Source of the DNA: Setaria digitata
Lineage: Eukaryota; Nematoda; Chromadorea; Rhabditida; Setariidae
Direction of reading: 5' to 3'
NCBI GenBank assembly: GCA_003640385.1
Contig: RCAB01000006.1
Location: 248,001-312,000 of the forward strand
DNA: 64,000 bases
Positions 28,301-41,523 of this stretch are shown here, in pieces (the stretch's first letter is position 1; every line of letters starts with the position of its first letter). The position numbers were made by a program, and so were the translations under genes. Below the pieces are notes generated by a model, which was not told the DNA's origin, made no database searches, and saw only the letters and a list, made by a program, of their open reading frames with translations.

Positions 28301-31300
28301 GCTTATCCTTTATAGTGGGTTAAGCTTCTCAGAACAATGCATTATCGTGTTCACCTGTAAATTGTTTGTTTTTGTTAAGAAATGAAAGAGAGAAGTGGCT
28401 GAGAAATGCAAAGTAATTAATGAACATGAGATAAATTATCGAGTGGTTCAGAACAACAGAAGAACTGGATCAATGAAAAATCTAATGAACAGTAAACAGA
28501 TATATCTGCTCAAGAGAACTGATGAACAAATTTTCGCAAGAAAAAAGAATTGAAGGATTTGAAACACAAAGATTCAAGGATTTGAGATTTTTGAATTTTA
28601 AATGCACGCAGTCAATGAGATTTCAACAAAATGAAAAAAAAAAGTCAAAATTCAAAATTTCCCTGTTAACTGACGAAAAAGCAGAAGAGAAAAAAAGAAA
28701 AATTGACTGTAAAGGAACTTAGAAAAGAATATCTCGAAGAAAGCACATAAGCGATGGAAGTAGCGAGAAGAGCTTTTGTTTGGTGAAGGACGAGAATCCA
28801 AATCTGAAAATGCAGATGGGCAAAGGAAGGAACACCTTCGGGAGCACCAGTGAGTAAGCTGAAGGCTGAGTGACGACGCATCCGTAAACTAACTGCCATT
28901 AACAGAACACTGATCGATAGCTGGAGAGTTCACTGCTGTTTGAACAGATGTCAGCACCCACACCTATCAAGTGCAATCTAAAGCAGTCACCTGAGAGGTC
29001 TCAGTCACATTTGCAATGGGGAAGTTGGGCCTCTCCCCTTCATCTTACTGAAAAACCCAGCTAGAGTAGCAGCTAACATCACTAGCTGCAATGAGAACCA
29101 GACTGGAAATCGGATGAACCAATGGCGTTTCGTATCATCGCAACAATTTGCGGACATTGTGAATGTTTGAGGGGGCACAAAATGCCACATTATTTCCTCA
29201 AATTCTTTCTCGACTAGTCGTGTCCCGAGCTTCTCTCAAATTTCTCGGTTGCGTAGAACTCTTTCCAAGGGCAAATTACCCTTACTCTGTTACTATTAAT
29301 CTAGCCTGGAAAATTACTTCTCACTACCGAAATCCTCTGTTACAGTAAGATGACATAGCACATAGGATACTGGCCGAATCTTCTGCTTAACCGAAAAAAG
29401 ATTCTCAAACTAGTTACTTTTTTCTTTGCTTAGATGAAAACAGTAGAGGATTCGAACCTAATGTAAAGACTAATAAATTGAATTTAGAAAAATCACTACG
29501 ACGTGAGTGATGCTGGGTATGAAGCCCATTTCACATGAGAGGAAAATTTACGTTCTACATGAAACATAAGGAAAACGACGCATGAAACGCTTATTTTAGC
29601 AGAACTAAATATGCTAGAGAGGATTATTTCATCGGAAACAAAAACGTCATACAGTACGTTAACTGCACCACATATTAATTGCTAACTCAGGATAAGCTGT
29701 CAGCGGTATCTGCAAGTTTCTAAGTAACGTTTAGAGCAACAGAACAGTGTAGTGACATCACAGAGTGATCACTGATCTCATTCATGATGTCCGTTAGCGA
29801 GAAATTTTGTATAAATAGCTCCTGTGAAGCAGAATTTCAGGTAACGAAAAACATTCACAAACAAATCGCAAATTCCTTCAGTTTTTCGCTTTTTTAACAA
29901 CGTTCCACTTCAATTAAACCTGAAGAAGTGATGGCATAATGTCATTTTTAGTGTATTTCAAGTCTAAATCTCAGTAATCATGAAGTCTAGGAACAGTTAC
30001 CAGCTCATCACATTAATTCTGCATAATCCTAATTATTTACTTATATATAAATTTCATTGTTATAAAAATACACACTTCATGCGCGTTTCAATTCCCCTTC
30101 ACTATTTTCAATTCATTGCTTTTCTCTAACATCCTCCGCAAGTTAGTGCTCGTAAACTAAAATGCAGACTCGATCGAAACCAGCATCCATTTCTCCAGAT
30201 ATTGATTCAGGAAATTCGGTAGAAATGTCACAAGAACTTGAACACTTCACGGCGAAACCTTTCATGTACAGCAAAGCTTTCCATCTAAAGTTACAAAAAG
30301 ATCATAAATAAATAGTTCCAAAGCTTTACATTAACAAATATCTGTATCCATAATCAATGTAAAAAATATACCAGTGATAACAAAGGAAGATGAAAAAAAC
30401 CAAGTTATTCAAGATAGTTTATCCATACAAGCGTAATGTATTCAAAAGCTGACCCAAATTCTGATGCCACTGATACCAAATTAATGGCGGCAGTAGACTT
30501 ATAGACTTATACTTACCAATTAAACCAAAACACCAACACCTAATACAATGTTTATTAAACTAAAACAACCAGTGGAAAAATGAAGTACACAACTAACTAA
30601 TTCGTGTAAGTTTGCTAAACGTTAAATTGCTAAACAAACTAGTGAAAAACAGCAATATAAAACCGTGCATTTTGTTTTTCCAAGAAATTGCGCATGCTCG
30701 GTACCATATATTTACATCTTTTACTTTAAAAATTCGAGAATGGGAAATGTTCCTTCATCCTGGGCTTACCTTCCAGGCGTTTCCAGTGTAACGAAGCGAC
30801 AGCAAGACATCTAAAATTCACCTGAGTAATGTTATGACGCTACTTATTGTCGGAGATGACTGGAACCTTGTCATGTTTACGAATGACAAGCCAACCATGA
30901 TTCCGTCTTTCTTGAGAACAGACAACAGTGTGTTTCAACAATCCAACAATGTTACGGATTCATGAAGTGGTGGAAATACAAAATATTATGTCCAGAGTCC
31001 TTTTTTTCCAGGAAATGTGGGTGAGAAATGCTTAATGTCTACAGTGATGGTAATTCAGCGTGGATGCTGCGTGGAAAATGAACTAGGTCTCATCCACTCA
31101 GGAAATATATTAACTGATGTAACCAAGGATATTTTGTAAACTGGAAACGATCTTAGGTAGTAATGCTTAGTTATATGGAAAAGGGAAACGGAAAAGATAT
31201 AAATCCAAACTGTGACCTCTCGTAGCTTTGAAAGCCGCTGTAAAATAATGGACTGGTAGTTTTTGATCCTGGGGCGGAATCATTCACTTCTTTTTCCTTA

Positions 31301-34106
31301 TTTCTTTGTAACTGAACTTTTATAAAGCAACTCATATAACTTCTGTAATGTTGTAAAAGCGGACAGTTTTTCTACAGTAATATTCAAGTAGCTGGTCTTG
31401 AATTTGGTTCGCAAAAAGTTAAAACTGGTTGGCTAGTTAAAAAGCGTGTCCCTTTTCCTGACCAGCACGTTTCGTTCTCTTCAACAGGCCTTTAATCTTG
31501 AAATACTTTCTTTACTGGAATAATTTATAAGCTGAACTTTGGAGGTGAAATAATTATTGAAGTCTCGACTAGTGAATATTATATTATGCCTGCGGTGTGC
31601 TTTTAATCTGCTTCGTTAAATTTTTGACTTTTTCAGATGATTTTCCCTTGCCTTCACCTTCCAGTCGAATTTTTTGACTATCTTTTGATTTCAGACAGTA
31701 GCTTTCTATTTCCTGAAGTCAAACACCACAGCCGACTTTTATACTGTTTGTTTGACGCCTTTTTACTGCAGCCTCGGTGCAAAATAAATGTTTAGCGCCC
31801 CTTCGACCTACTTAAGACTTCTTCCGTACTAACTATTGTTTCGTTATTGTAAGTTAGATTCAACTCATCACTTTGCTATATGAATAATTTTAAAATACAG
31901 CATTACTATTCTCCTCAGGGGGTTTGAACTTACTACTTTTTTGAGAGGATTGTCTACAGCAATCTGAGCACTTCGCCGGATCATTACAACCGAAATCCAT
32001 GGTTTATTGATACTTGCAGATAATTTCGACTTTATTCTTCATGGCTATTCGTATAATTTACCTTGTCTTTGTTGTGAAACGTTCAAGAATCTGCAGAATT
32101 TGCATAGCACAACTCAGTAAAGTCGATCAATCACTTTTATTTACTCAAGACTTAATTTCTTCTCAATATCTCACTTGTTCCCATTCTGTTTCTTCACGAG
32201 TACCGAAATTATGTTCCCTGAGAGTTAATTTCCGACAAATGCTGAATAATCATGCTATTCGTCATTCTATAATACTATTCTCACACCTAGTAATCCTACT
32301 ATCTTCATATTTGTCATACATTCTTCCTTTACTTGGTCTTTCTGTAAGAGGAATTAATAAAGGAAATCTAGCTGCTACTTAAAAGACTAAGTCTCAAGTT
32401 TACGAAAACAATGTTTTCAAAGCTGAAAATGTTCTTCACTGTATTTTGACTATAAAATTTTCATGCTTTTGTACCATCGAAATTCCTTCAAAAATCGGTC
32501 CAAAATAAATTTACGGTTGCTCTAGCGAGTTGTCGACTTTCCTTACCACAATTATTTCTTTTGAAACGACTACAAAATGATGCGGAGGAAATACTTTAAA
32601 ATTTTTGTAAGTAAAAACATGCTGGGAGCATCAAAAAATGCAAAAAAAAAAATTGTTATAAGATTCTTTTTCCTTTCCTAACAGGTTCGACAGACCAATG
32701 ACTTCGGTTCAATTTCTTCATATCTTAGTCATCGAAAAAAGGAAATGAACATATGAATAATGAGAGTCATCCAGGAGTAAAACCGTAGAAAGAAATCAAG
32801 ACTACAATACCTATTTTCATGATAGAAATCTCTCGCCGAAAAACCAAACTATCAAAAATTAAGACATTTGGAGACAAACTTCGGATGGATAACAAAGATC
32901 AGAAATGGTTACAATCCCCTGCTCATTGTATCAGTTTCGGCTTTTATAATACTGTACATCCAAGAACTATATACTTCATTTGATCCAACCAGATATTCAG
33001 GGAAAATTTTTAAATTGAGCAGAGGCTTGTACTGCTCTCATCACATACTTAAAATAGAACTACAAGCAGTCGTCCTTCGTAACTCAACCACACTGATACT
33101 CAGGAAACGATGAATGTGCAGGGAACTGTGGTAATTTACACTAAGAAACACTGGAATAATTAACGAAACCATAATAGGCAAACTATCCCTTAAATTATTT
33201 GCATAAAAAAACAGAAGACAGCAAACTAATGCACATTGTCACACCCTCATTCTTTTTAAATCAGTGACCTCTGAGCAGAATACTGACAAAAAATTCATAG
33301 AAATGAGAATGAGAGTAAATACTCCTTTAAAGACTTAAATTTGGCTGACATTTTCATGTAACATTTTGCAGCTCCTATCCAGAGATTTACGTAAGCCAGC
33401 TAATTTCTCTGCAAAAAACTACTGTATGTATTTAACCGGTGAATTCGAAATTTAAAGCAGAAGTCACTTCAGACAGCAAGTCATAACTACCTGGAACTTT
33501 AACAACTGCATATTATAATTATATTATACACACTGTCTCAAAATAATGCATAAATTATTACATACTTGAACAAAAAGAAAGGAAAGACGAATGTTAGACA
33601 ACTGTTTGGTGAGATAGTCACCTTGAAAATCGAACGTTGTTATGCTTTTCAGTATCACCATTATATAAACAAGCGAATGATAGGACTACAAACAAACAGG
33701 TTTGGGAAGCAAACTGTCCTTCAAGGATATCCTGTAAGAAATCTTACAGTGTGATGATTTCTCGGTCAAGACATATGTACTTTTAGAAAATGCAAATCTG
33801 ATTAATTTTATTTGAAATGTTCTATTAGCTTAATTTGAGCTGAATGAATTGCTTGATAAATGAAATCGCAGTTTTTCCTCCACAAGCGATAAGAGATTGT
33901 AAAATTCAATTTGCTCTTTTAAATCATTCAGTCAGTCAAATGAATAGTACGTAAGACGATGAAGAGACGCAAATTAAACAAGTAGCTTCATGTTATTCAT
34001 TTTACTTATCTATCTATATAACAAACAAAATGCATATACATAATCCTTGAACTCTGTTTACGTATTCTCTAACATCTGTACCAGCACAAAAAAAAATCAA
34101 AATTAC
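28301..34106. other. Gap between pezo-1 and grp-1
   Basis: About 5.8 kb upstream of the pezo-1 start and downstream of the grp-1 stop. It is AT-rich and no frame shows family likeness. It would hold the pezo-1 promoter. One candidate exon lies at 29049-29157. An open frame at 32014-32382 (+) has no supporting context. Confidence 0.5.
29049..29157 (-). CDS. Candidate first exon of unknown or alternative transcript
   Basis: From ATG 29157 the frame reads MSANCCDDTKRHWFIRFPVW, then a hydrophobic run SLQLVMLAATLAGFF, and meets a consensus donor GTAAGA at 29048. It lies 750 bases upstream of the pezo-1 start on the same strand, so it could be an alternative 5' exon or a separate small membrane protein. 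Minus-strand frames near 28860 (LLMAVSLRMRRHSAFSLL) are similar in character, but a clean phase match was not found. Confidence 0.25.
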
Positions 34107-37100
34107 CTATGTTTTATTTTTCAGCTTCATCTTTTTTAGCTGAAGCATTTGATAAAACGGATCGTAATTTATTGATCGCCTGAAAGTGAACTAAATTTAG
34201 AATAAAAACATAGAAATTTGCCTCTCTTATCGGCATACTATTCCTTTGTCACCAAAAAATGAAGGTCATTTCACCTCCGACCAAACATACTATCCTCAGT
34301 ATCGTTCCCCGAAATAGTGCTGTAAAATCTATTTAATTTTAGAAATCAACTTACTCAATAGCACTTATCCACTGAGTCATCTCTTCCTGCGAAAAAGCAC
34401 ACATTTTATAAGATGTATGTCGTCCTACAACCATTCTTCCATCCGGTTCCGTTTTGCAAGCTTTTATTACCTGCAGATAATTCAATTTTGAATCTAAACT
34501 AAACAATTCTGTACAACAAATATTAAGCAAACTCAAATTAATACGAACAAGGAAAATAACAGTGTCAGGTTTTTTTTTACAATATTCCAAAAGTAGTTCC
34601 ACATTTTCTATTGACCTAGATTAAAATTAAAACAAATTCTCAAGAATTGGATTAAATTTACAACCGAACGTGTCATACTATATCAAAAGAGAACAGCTAC
34701 TTATGAATACAAACCTCGCTGCTGTCGTTATAAATTTCGAAACAGTAGGGTCTTCCTTTCTCTTCGACGGCGCGAACACGAACATTTTCTAAAGGAATGA
34801 TCCCGCGCGGCTCCTTTGCCTTCAATATATCAGTACTTAGCGCATCTAAGTCCTACTTCAGCTGTTCCGTACTCCACGTTACATCCGCGAATTCCGATCA
34901 AGGGATGAATTAAGTGTCAAACTAATCATTAGACAAAAAGGAAATTTCCAGAACTTTACGCACAATTCAGGAACCTTACCGTAGTATGTTCAAAATAATA
35001 TAAGCATTTCTCAGCTAAAATGAACCACCGTCTTTTCCATGATTTTAAAAACGGGCGTGTTGTGGCTAGTGAAGATGCTGAAATAGTAAAAATCTCTTAA
35101 TTACAATAAATTTGCTATCATTCCTATGGTTCCAAGCGAATTTGGGGTCATTTTCGCTCAACAGCTACACTAAAACACAATAAAACAGGATACTTGAATC
35201 AATAAATCTCATGAATAAAGGGTAAACCTTGTTTTAACAACCATCCTTCCCGATCAGGATTGAAAAATGTATTATAAAATTCGCCATCATCTGTTGGGAA
35301 TTGAAAAGGCTCAGTTCGAATGGATTCATAAATACTCTAAAAAAGAATATAAATGGAAGAACTTGACCTTAAATGTCCTCATATGAAAATTTGAAATTGA
35401 ATTTTAAAAATCATGAAATAAATAAGCTCAATGCAATTGCTGGCATATTAAAAAAAAAAAAAAAAAAAAAAGAAAAAACCTGAAAGGAACTCCTGACAGA
35501 AATTCTTCAGCACTCCGTTTCTTTTCACTCATTACCGATGTTCAAACTGATGTTCAAAATATAACAGACCTCTAATAATTCCTTTGGAACATCCCTCCCT
35601 TCATCAATGCCATGATACATCGTTATAAAGCCATCAAGCGTTAATGGAGTTTTCACATTACGATTATGCAATGCAGTATTCAACATTACGATTGCAAAAC
35701 ACAAAATGTAACAAGTATCTGCAACATGATTTTACTTTCCATTTCAATTTCCAATCAATGAAAATGTCCAATGAGTTCTACGAAATTCCTTTAAATTTAT
35801 TATCTGAAGAAATCGAAGAATGAAAACGCGAATCAGTTCCAGACTTTTTCGAATAACCTCTGGCTGTAGATGGCATCAATCATCACCAACACAGAAAAAA
35901 ATATACTGAACTGAACATTTTGGTAAGTTAAAAACTAGGTTCCGAAGAAGAAATTTTCTTCTGAGTGAGAATAACAGAGAACAGGAACTAAAGAAACTGT
36001 GAAGAAATATGCATAAGTGGTTCAAAAATCCTAGAGTGTCACAGCATATAAAACTGCAAACATTTATTAACCTTACCAACGCTAGAAAAAACTCTTGGAT
36101 TGTTCGCACAGTAACGCCGCGCAAAAGCATTAACCATACGATCAATTTTCTGAGATTCACCAGGTAAACGAAACGACCAAAAAAACTGTCTAAGTGCTTG
36201 CACCAAAATGAGATCCGTGAAGTCATGCAACTCACAAAATTTTTCCAATACTTCTAAGTTAAACGGATTGTTTTCGCCCAAATAATCGCCAACAGCACTT
36301 TTTTGTAGGCCTAAAGATATCAGAAAAAATGGGATAAAACCATATACATTAGCATAAGATGTGATTTAGAAAGACTTCGTAGCTTTTTATGCTGTCATGT
36401 CATAGATAATAAGGCTTTAGTCGCTGTAAAGAAAAATAATGCAAAATAATTAGTAGAAAATTAACTTTCTGCTACATCAGCCTATATCCCAATCAGAAAT
36501 CTAATGGAAGCATAAAGAAACTTACCCTCCCCTTTGTAAAGAAATTCTGCGACAGATGCAGGCGAATTATGAACGAGGTTATGCTGAATCATATATTCCA
36601 TACCCTTTTTGGGATCTATATTGAAATTCTTTCGAGCTATAGACATATTTCTCCCATTTGGACTGCTGCAATTTATATAAATCTTAATGAATTCAGTGTT
36701 AATCATATTAGTCCAAGAATTCAGCAAAAAAAAAAGGAAAAGAAAAAAACGCTCTTTTAGAAGTAGTAGATTTATTTTTCTTAATTTCCTACAAACAAAA
36801 ATTTACTCGTCATCAGGAATATCGATTGCTGCTAACTGCGCATTGATTCCATCCAACTCAGAGCGGATTTCCTGAAAACAAGGTACTCATAAATTAACTG
36901 ATCTGAGAAACCTCCTTAACAGTACAAAAACTCCCTCACTCAAAGGATTTTCGACAAAACCATTAACGAACCTAAAAGAATCGGAAAAAAAAAAAAAAAA
37001 AACAAGAACTTCCCTCAACATCCTCGTTGATTCCAGAGCGACGTGCACGCAAAAAGGCGAGATTCTCTAATTCTGTTGGAGTGAGATCGGTGGTATTAAA

Positions 37101-37121
37101 ATAAGCCATCAAAGTACTCAT
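34107..37121 (-). CDS. grp-1: Cytohesin, Sec7-PH Arf guanine nucleotide exchange factor
   Basis: Cytohesins load GTP on Arf GTPases at phosphoinositide-rich membranes. Order on the minus strand: N-terminus [19 protein letters not shown] (exon near 37010-37121), coiled coil [19 protein letters not shown] (36870), Sec7 domain with [15 protein letters not shown] (36620), [26 protein letters not shown] (36190, containing the catalytic Glu of the LPGE motif) and [19 protein letters not shown] (35620), then the PH domain with [10 protein letters not shown] (35235), [19 protein letters not shown] (35030), [19 protein letters not shown] (34790), and [20 protein letters not shown] (exon 34355-34470). 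The last exon, 34107-34179, gives [12 protein letters not shown], the typical cytohesin tail, and stop TAG. ATG 37109 is an equally possible start. The first donor, GAT|GTTGAG, is weak. Confidence 0.94.
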
Positions 37122-39394
37122 ATGAGCCACGTAGAGATAAATTAGACACTCATCAAATTTCCTCAAAGTGATCGCTTACTGTTTATCATACAAGAATTAC
37201 CAAAATGTAAAAGCTTGTTCAATCGAAATTAATATTATGGAATGGACAATGCATAAATTTCCAGGCATCCCAATTTCTCAGCGAACCCCTGAATTTTTCA
37301 GTGCTAATATTTCGATTACTTGTTTAATCCGGAGTTTATTATCAAAAACTAAATACCCATCCAGCATGACCTACCCTAACTTGAAATCCCTATAACTTAT
37401 ACAGTAGTCTCCGAACAGTTCTTTGTTACTTATTACAGTCCTCTTAAATCTCGGAAAGGACGGAGCATCGAAAACTTCATTCCTTTTTGACTGAAAGCAC
37501 AGAGTTGGAAGAGTACCATTCCAGTATTTATCGTCAATATGAATTAGACAAAGTAAATCTGTGCTAAAAACAGCATAATTAGAGTACTACATACTATCCA
37601 AAGGAAAAAAGGAAACCCTCCGAAAATCCCTTCCCAACTAAGATTTATCGAACTCCGAAGCAATTTTGCATCTTGCTGTCCTTGGCAATTCGCTGTGGGA
37701 GCCCAAATCTTAGTTGCCAGCATTAAAATCTCGATTTCCTTAACCACGTGAATGCGAAAACCAAACCATCTGAGGATGTTTAGACAAAGTCACCAATACG
37801 ATTTAAATAAGTACACTGCGAAAACCAGAAGTGTCAAAATATTATGGTACTCTATCCAGGAGTTACTTACACTGGTTAATCTGCATCCAGTATTCCATGT
37901 TGCAAAATTTTGCCTCCTAACCATTTTCTTGAACGATAAAACACTGAGTCCCTTTATTTTTTAATAAGGCAGGTACTTTTAATTTTCATTACCACAAGAA
38001 GAATCCGAAATATTTCACATAAAAAGTACATGTAAGCATGCAGCAAACTGGACAGACTTAATACGATAATAAATTCAGTAATTTAAATAAGGCACAAAAC
38101 ACGAAAAGACTTTTAAGACAAGATATGCCCAAAGAAATAAATAAATAAATAACCTAATGACACTGAATACTATCAAATAAAAATAATAAAAATAAAAATA
38201 AATCACAATATAACGTAAGTGAAAAGAAAAAAAAGCATATAAAAATGTACCGGAAGAAGTGAACTAAAATACAGAAAAAAATTAACAAATTCTAGACAAT
38301 GTTTATATCGAACGTTATAAATTAAATGAAAAAAAGTGAAAAAAAAATTGTGTTACATGCAATACTATAAAACAAATCAGGTCATAAATGAAGGGAAATG
38401 CATCATATTGACTGAGCAGGTACAATAATATTCGTGCAATTAACGGTAAGATATAGAAGAAATAAAATTAAATACTTGTCATAATCGATAAAAATAATAA
38501 TCATCTGTAAAGATTAATGTACTGTAATCATATATTGATTCTCATAAAACTCCACAAAATTCTGCAAGATTCACGCCTTTTCAGAATTTTCTTTAGTTTC
38601 AAATATATGAATACTTCACTGTTTAATGTTAAAACATCTGAATATTTTACTCCTTTAATTTCACGCATCAGAGTACCCGATCAACTAAGTGTATGAAACC
38701 CGTCAAAACCACTTCATTATTTTAAAAATTATGACAGCCTTCCTGGTGGAGAAAGACTTTTATGATCCAAAATTCCTTACAGCTTCAATAATAAATCGTT
38801 AATGAGCGACTTCACCGTTTGTTCATTTGGAACTGGAGAGACTTCGTTTTCTGGCTCCACATTTGTCATTCTTATTGATGTTAACTTCTCGTCTCCTGCA
38901 GTGAAACTTATTAACTCATAGTTTTGGGGTTCACATTTATATGAGGATGCAAATCTTGTCAATACATATGAAAAATATCCACTTTAATCATGAAGTACGA
39001 ATTCATGCAGAATTCGCTCAGACAGTGCCTTATTGACTATCAGGATAGCATAAAGTTGAATAGTGAGAAATAGTAAGACGTCCCATATGTTTTAAGCGAA
39101 ACCAGAATACACTGCCATTTACTAAGGAGGTACGACAACGAAGCCAGCAGTAAGATAATCGACAAATGAGCTGCAATAATGCGTCCAGAAGTTTATTTAA
39201 TAAACCAGGAAATGAACACACCATTCTGTTCCACAGTATTACTGGGACATAATGATTTATCAGCAAAGAAAGATAAATCTCTCGTTGAAGGGTAGATATT
39301 TCTGCAACATCACTAAGGTTTAATACAAAAATGAAATGCGTATATTACATTTTTTGCCACTTCGAAAAGATAAAATTTTAAATTGCCAAACTGA
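37122..39394. other. Gap between grp-1 and the 288-residue gene
   Basis: AT-rich, with (AAAT)n and (AAT)n stretches near 38138 and 38180. It contains one candidate C-terminal exon (38777-38954) and the left arm of an inverted repeat. The minus frame near 39060-39200 reads SIILLLASLSYLLSKWQC, a possible membrane segment, but no gene model joins it. Confidence 0.5.
38777..38954 (-). CDS. Candidate terminal exon of unknown protein
   Basis: After an acceptor-like gacaag the minus frame reads FASSYKCEPQNYELISFTAG and ends SLINDLLLKL with TAA at 38777. Its composition is protein-like and not low-complexity. I cannot link it to a neighbour. It might be an alternative 3' exon of the gene at 39395-40696. 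Confidence 0.3.
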
Positions 39395-39426
39395 TTAATA
39401 AGTGGAACACTGTGGAACAGAATGGT
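39220..39426. repeat. 18-base perfect inverted repeat at a gene 3' end
   Basis: accattctgttccacagt at 39220-39237 and its exact reverse complement at 39409-39426 are 171 bases apart. The right arm lies in the last codons of the 288-residue gene and the left arm in its likely 3' UTR, so the transcript could fold into a long-loop hairpin over the stop codon. Confidence 0.8.
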
Positions 39427-40696
39427 CTGAATTATACCCATATGATGAGGCTGTAGAATATTCTGCGGGACCCGGCAATAGTAAATCAGGTCGTTGCTTC
39501 TGCAGAACCGTACGAAAACCCATTTTTTTTGTCATATTCTGCAAAAATAATAAAACTGTCAACGAATAGTTAAAAGTAGCATTACTTTCCAATAAATCTA
39601 CTTGAAAAAAAATGATATGATATGTAGGAAAGAGGAACTATTTCAGTGACATATATTTATGTATAATTCAGTAATCATGAACATTTGAAAGGAATGGAAC
39701 AAAATTGGGTCAACTTTTAGAACACACCTGGAATTCGATAACCGAAAGAAAGGGTTGTAGCTGTTCCAAAATTTTCCAATCCAATGGAACAGTCTTTTGA
39801 ATTTGAGCAGCTAAAATCAACTGACGGATATCGAAACCACTCTGATTATTGCGTTTGTTATCTACTTTAAAACCAGTATCGGTATAAACTGTTAGCTGAG
39901 GGCGGTAGGACTTCAAAAAATTTTCACTTTCCAATGAAAGTGGTTCCAAGGTTCGTTCATCAGAAAAAATGCCAGCTTTTAGATCACACAGTCGCTGCTC
40001 CAACTGCATAATCTCACCTAAAAAACATGGGATACTGAAATTTTTTTTTTTTTACATATCTAATAAATCATGAGAAGAATTAACTTTCCTCAAAAATTCG
40101 AGACAAATCCAAAAAAAAAAAAAAATACCAACCAGGAGATAAAAATGCATAGAATGACTCGATAAATGCAACAGGAAAGCGAGAAAGTTCTTCATCTGTA
40201 ATGCTCAAGATGTATTCGCGCGAACTAATGCGTTCATCTAGAGCACTGCGCATGTCAACCTGTTCGTTAATTGCATTTTCAAGCTGAGCAGAGACAACGA
40301 TGGGTGGAGTGATGTTAACCTCCTGTAATTCCAATTACTTCAGGAGATTCTCGAACTTCTGCGAGAAGCATGAAAACAAATAAAATAAAAATGTTGAAAA
40401 TGGTAAGGAGGAAAAGGAACATTTTGCTAGCAATGATGAAAAAAAGGAATAACCTTTCCGGGTGAAGTTTCCTCAAAAACTTCCCACTTTACTGATGAAG
40501 GAGCTGGTATGACAGTAGATGCTGACGGTGATGCAGGTTTCTCCGGTAGTGCTGATGGATGTGCAAGCTGCAACGTAGTGACATCCGGTAAAGGTTCAAT
40601 TGTGACCGGTTCATCTATGGGTTGAGACTGATTTCCACCCACTGTATTTCTTTCGACATGTTCCTCACAGAATCCGCAACATCGCAACAAGAACAT
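39395..40696 (-). CDS. Unrecognised 288-residue protein, four exons
   Basis: I do not recognise this family. The model is clean: exons 40454-40696, 40133-40322, 39728-40017 and 39395-39538 total 867 bases, every join keeps frame, and all donors and acceptors are consensus. The start ATG at 40696 lies just after ttttttccag, a strong acceptor that could be a splice-leader site. The N-terminus MFLLRCCGFCEEH is Cys-rich and could be palmitoylated. Residues 20-75 are Pro/Ser-rich (for example LPEKPASPSAS). The middle has DMRSALDERISSREYILSI and FPVAFIESFYAFLSPGE, and the later part has FDIRQLILAAQIQKTVPLDW. The tail is Ser/Tyr-rich (AEYSTASSYGYNSD). No transmembrane segment is clear. Divergent from pad-2, with 827 bases between starts. 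Confidence 0.75.
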
Positions 40697-41523
40697 TTCC
40701 TTATTCGGTCGCGAAATTCCTGGAAAAAAATTGTGAATTGCATCGCGCAAGGCAGTTTACGTCAATTTTTACATTTTCGCATCCTTTTATAATTTTATTT
40801 TCTGACTCCAGCAAACTCTTGAAGGGCCTCAATAGACAGTCAGATTAAACAGTGAAGTGAAAACAAAGGCCACACCTTAATGGAAACTAACCGGTAGTGA
40901 AAAAGATCGTGATGTTTATGTGACTGACAATCAGTAACGGGCCGCAAGAGGAAATACATGCGTAAATCCGTATTTGAACATTCCGATTTAATGACATGAT
41001 TTCGGTTCATTTGCGTGAAGGTATAGCCTTCGTGCAAGGTCAAGCTGTGTCGTGATCAGATGCAGTATTCCTGGAAATCGGTAGTGAAAAGAATCTCACT
41101 TTGTAGTAGGTCCAGAAGACTTAAGGCACTTAACAGCCACTATAGATAAATCGAAATCACGTGTAGGAATTTGGTTGTTCTCTCTAAAAATCAGATTTGA
41201 GAATGAAATGCAGATTAAGGTACATACTAGAAATCCTGAAGTACGATCGGAACTGCGGAGAATGTGTTGAATATTTACGAAGCGTCGTTTGTTATTTAAG
41301 CAACCCTAAGGAAACATTTCCTTTTCTTGAATAATCTATGTATTTGTAGAGTAGTTTTAGCTTATTTCAAGCAGTGGTTGTTCCACATACCACATTTTTC
41401 AGTCGTAATTAAGATCGAATGGTGTTATTTTACTGATACCAAAAATTTTTCAGGACCAGGTTTCCGGTTTTTACCAGTGAAAATGGTTAGATTTACTTTT
41501 ACGAAGAACAACATGAATTCGAA
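40697..41523. promoter_or_regulatory. Divergent promoter region, unknown gene and pad-2
   Basis: 827 bases between two start codons facing away from each other. No TATA-like or other element stands out. The minus frame at 40840-41043 is open, but it reads as chance sequence. Confidence 0.45.

Noticed and set aside
29440..29475. ggattcgaacc, which resembles a minus-strand tRNA T-arm
   Set aside because: No acceptor, D or anticodon stems can be formed around it. No tRNA was found elsewhere either.
32014..32382. 122-codon plus-strand open frame in the pezo-1/grp-1 gap
   Set aside because: No family likeness, no splice or promoter context. One frame of this length is expected by chance in AT-rich DNA of this size.
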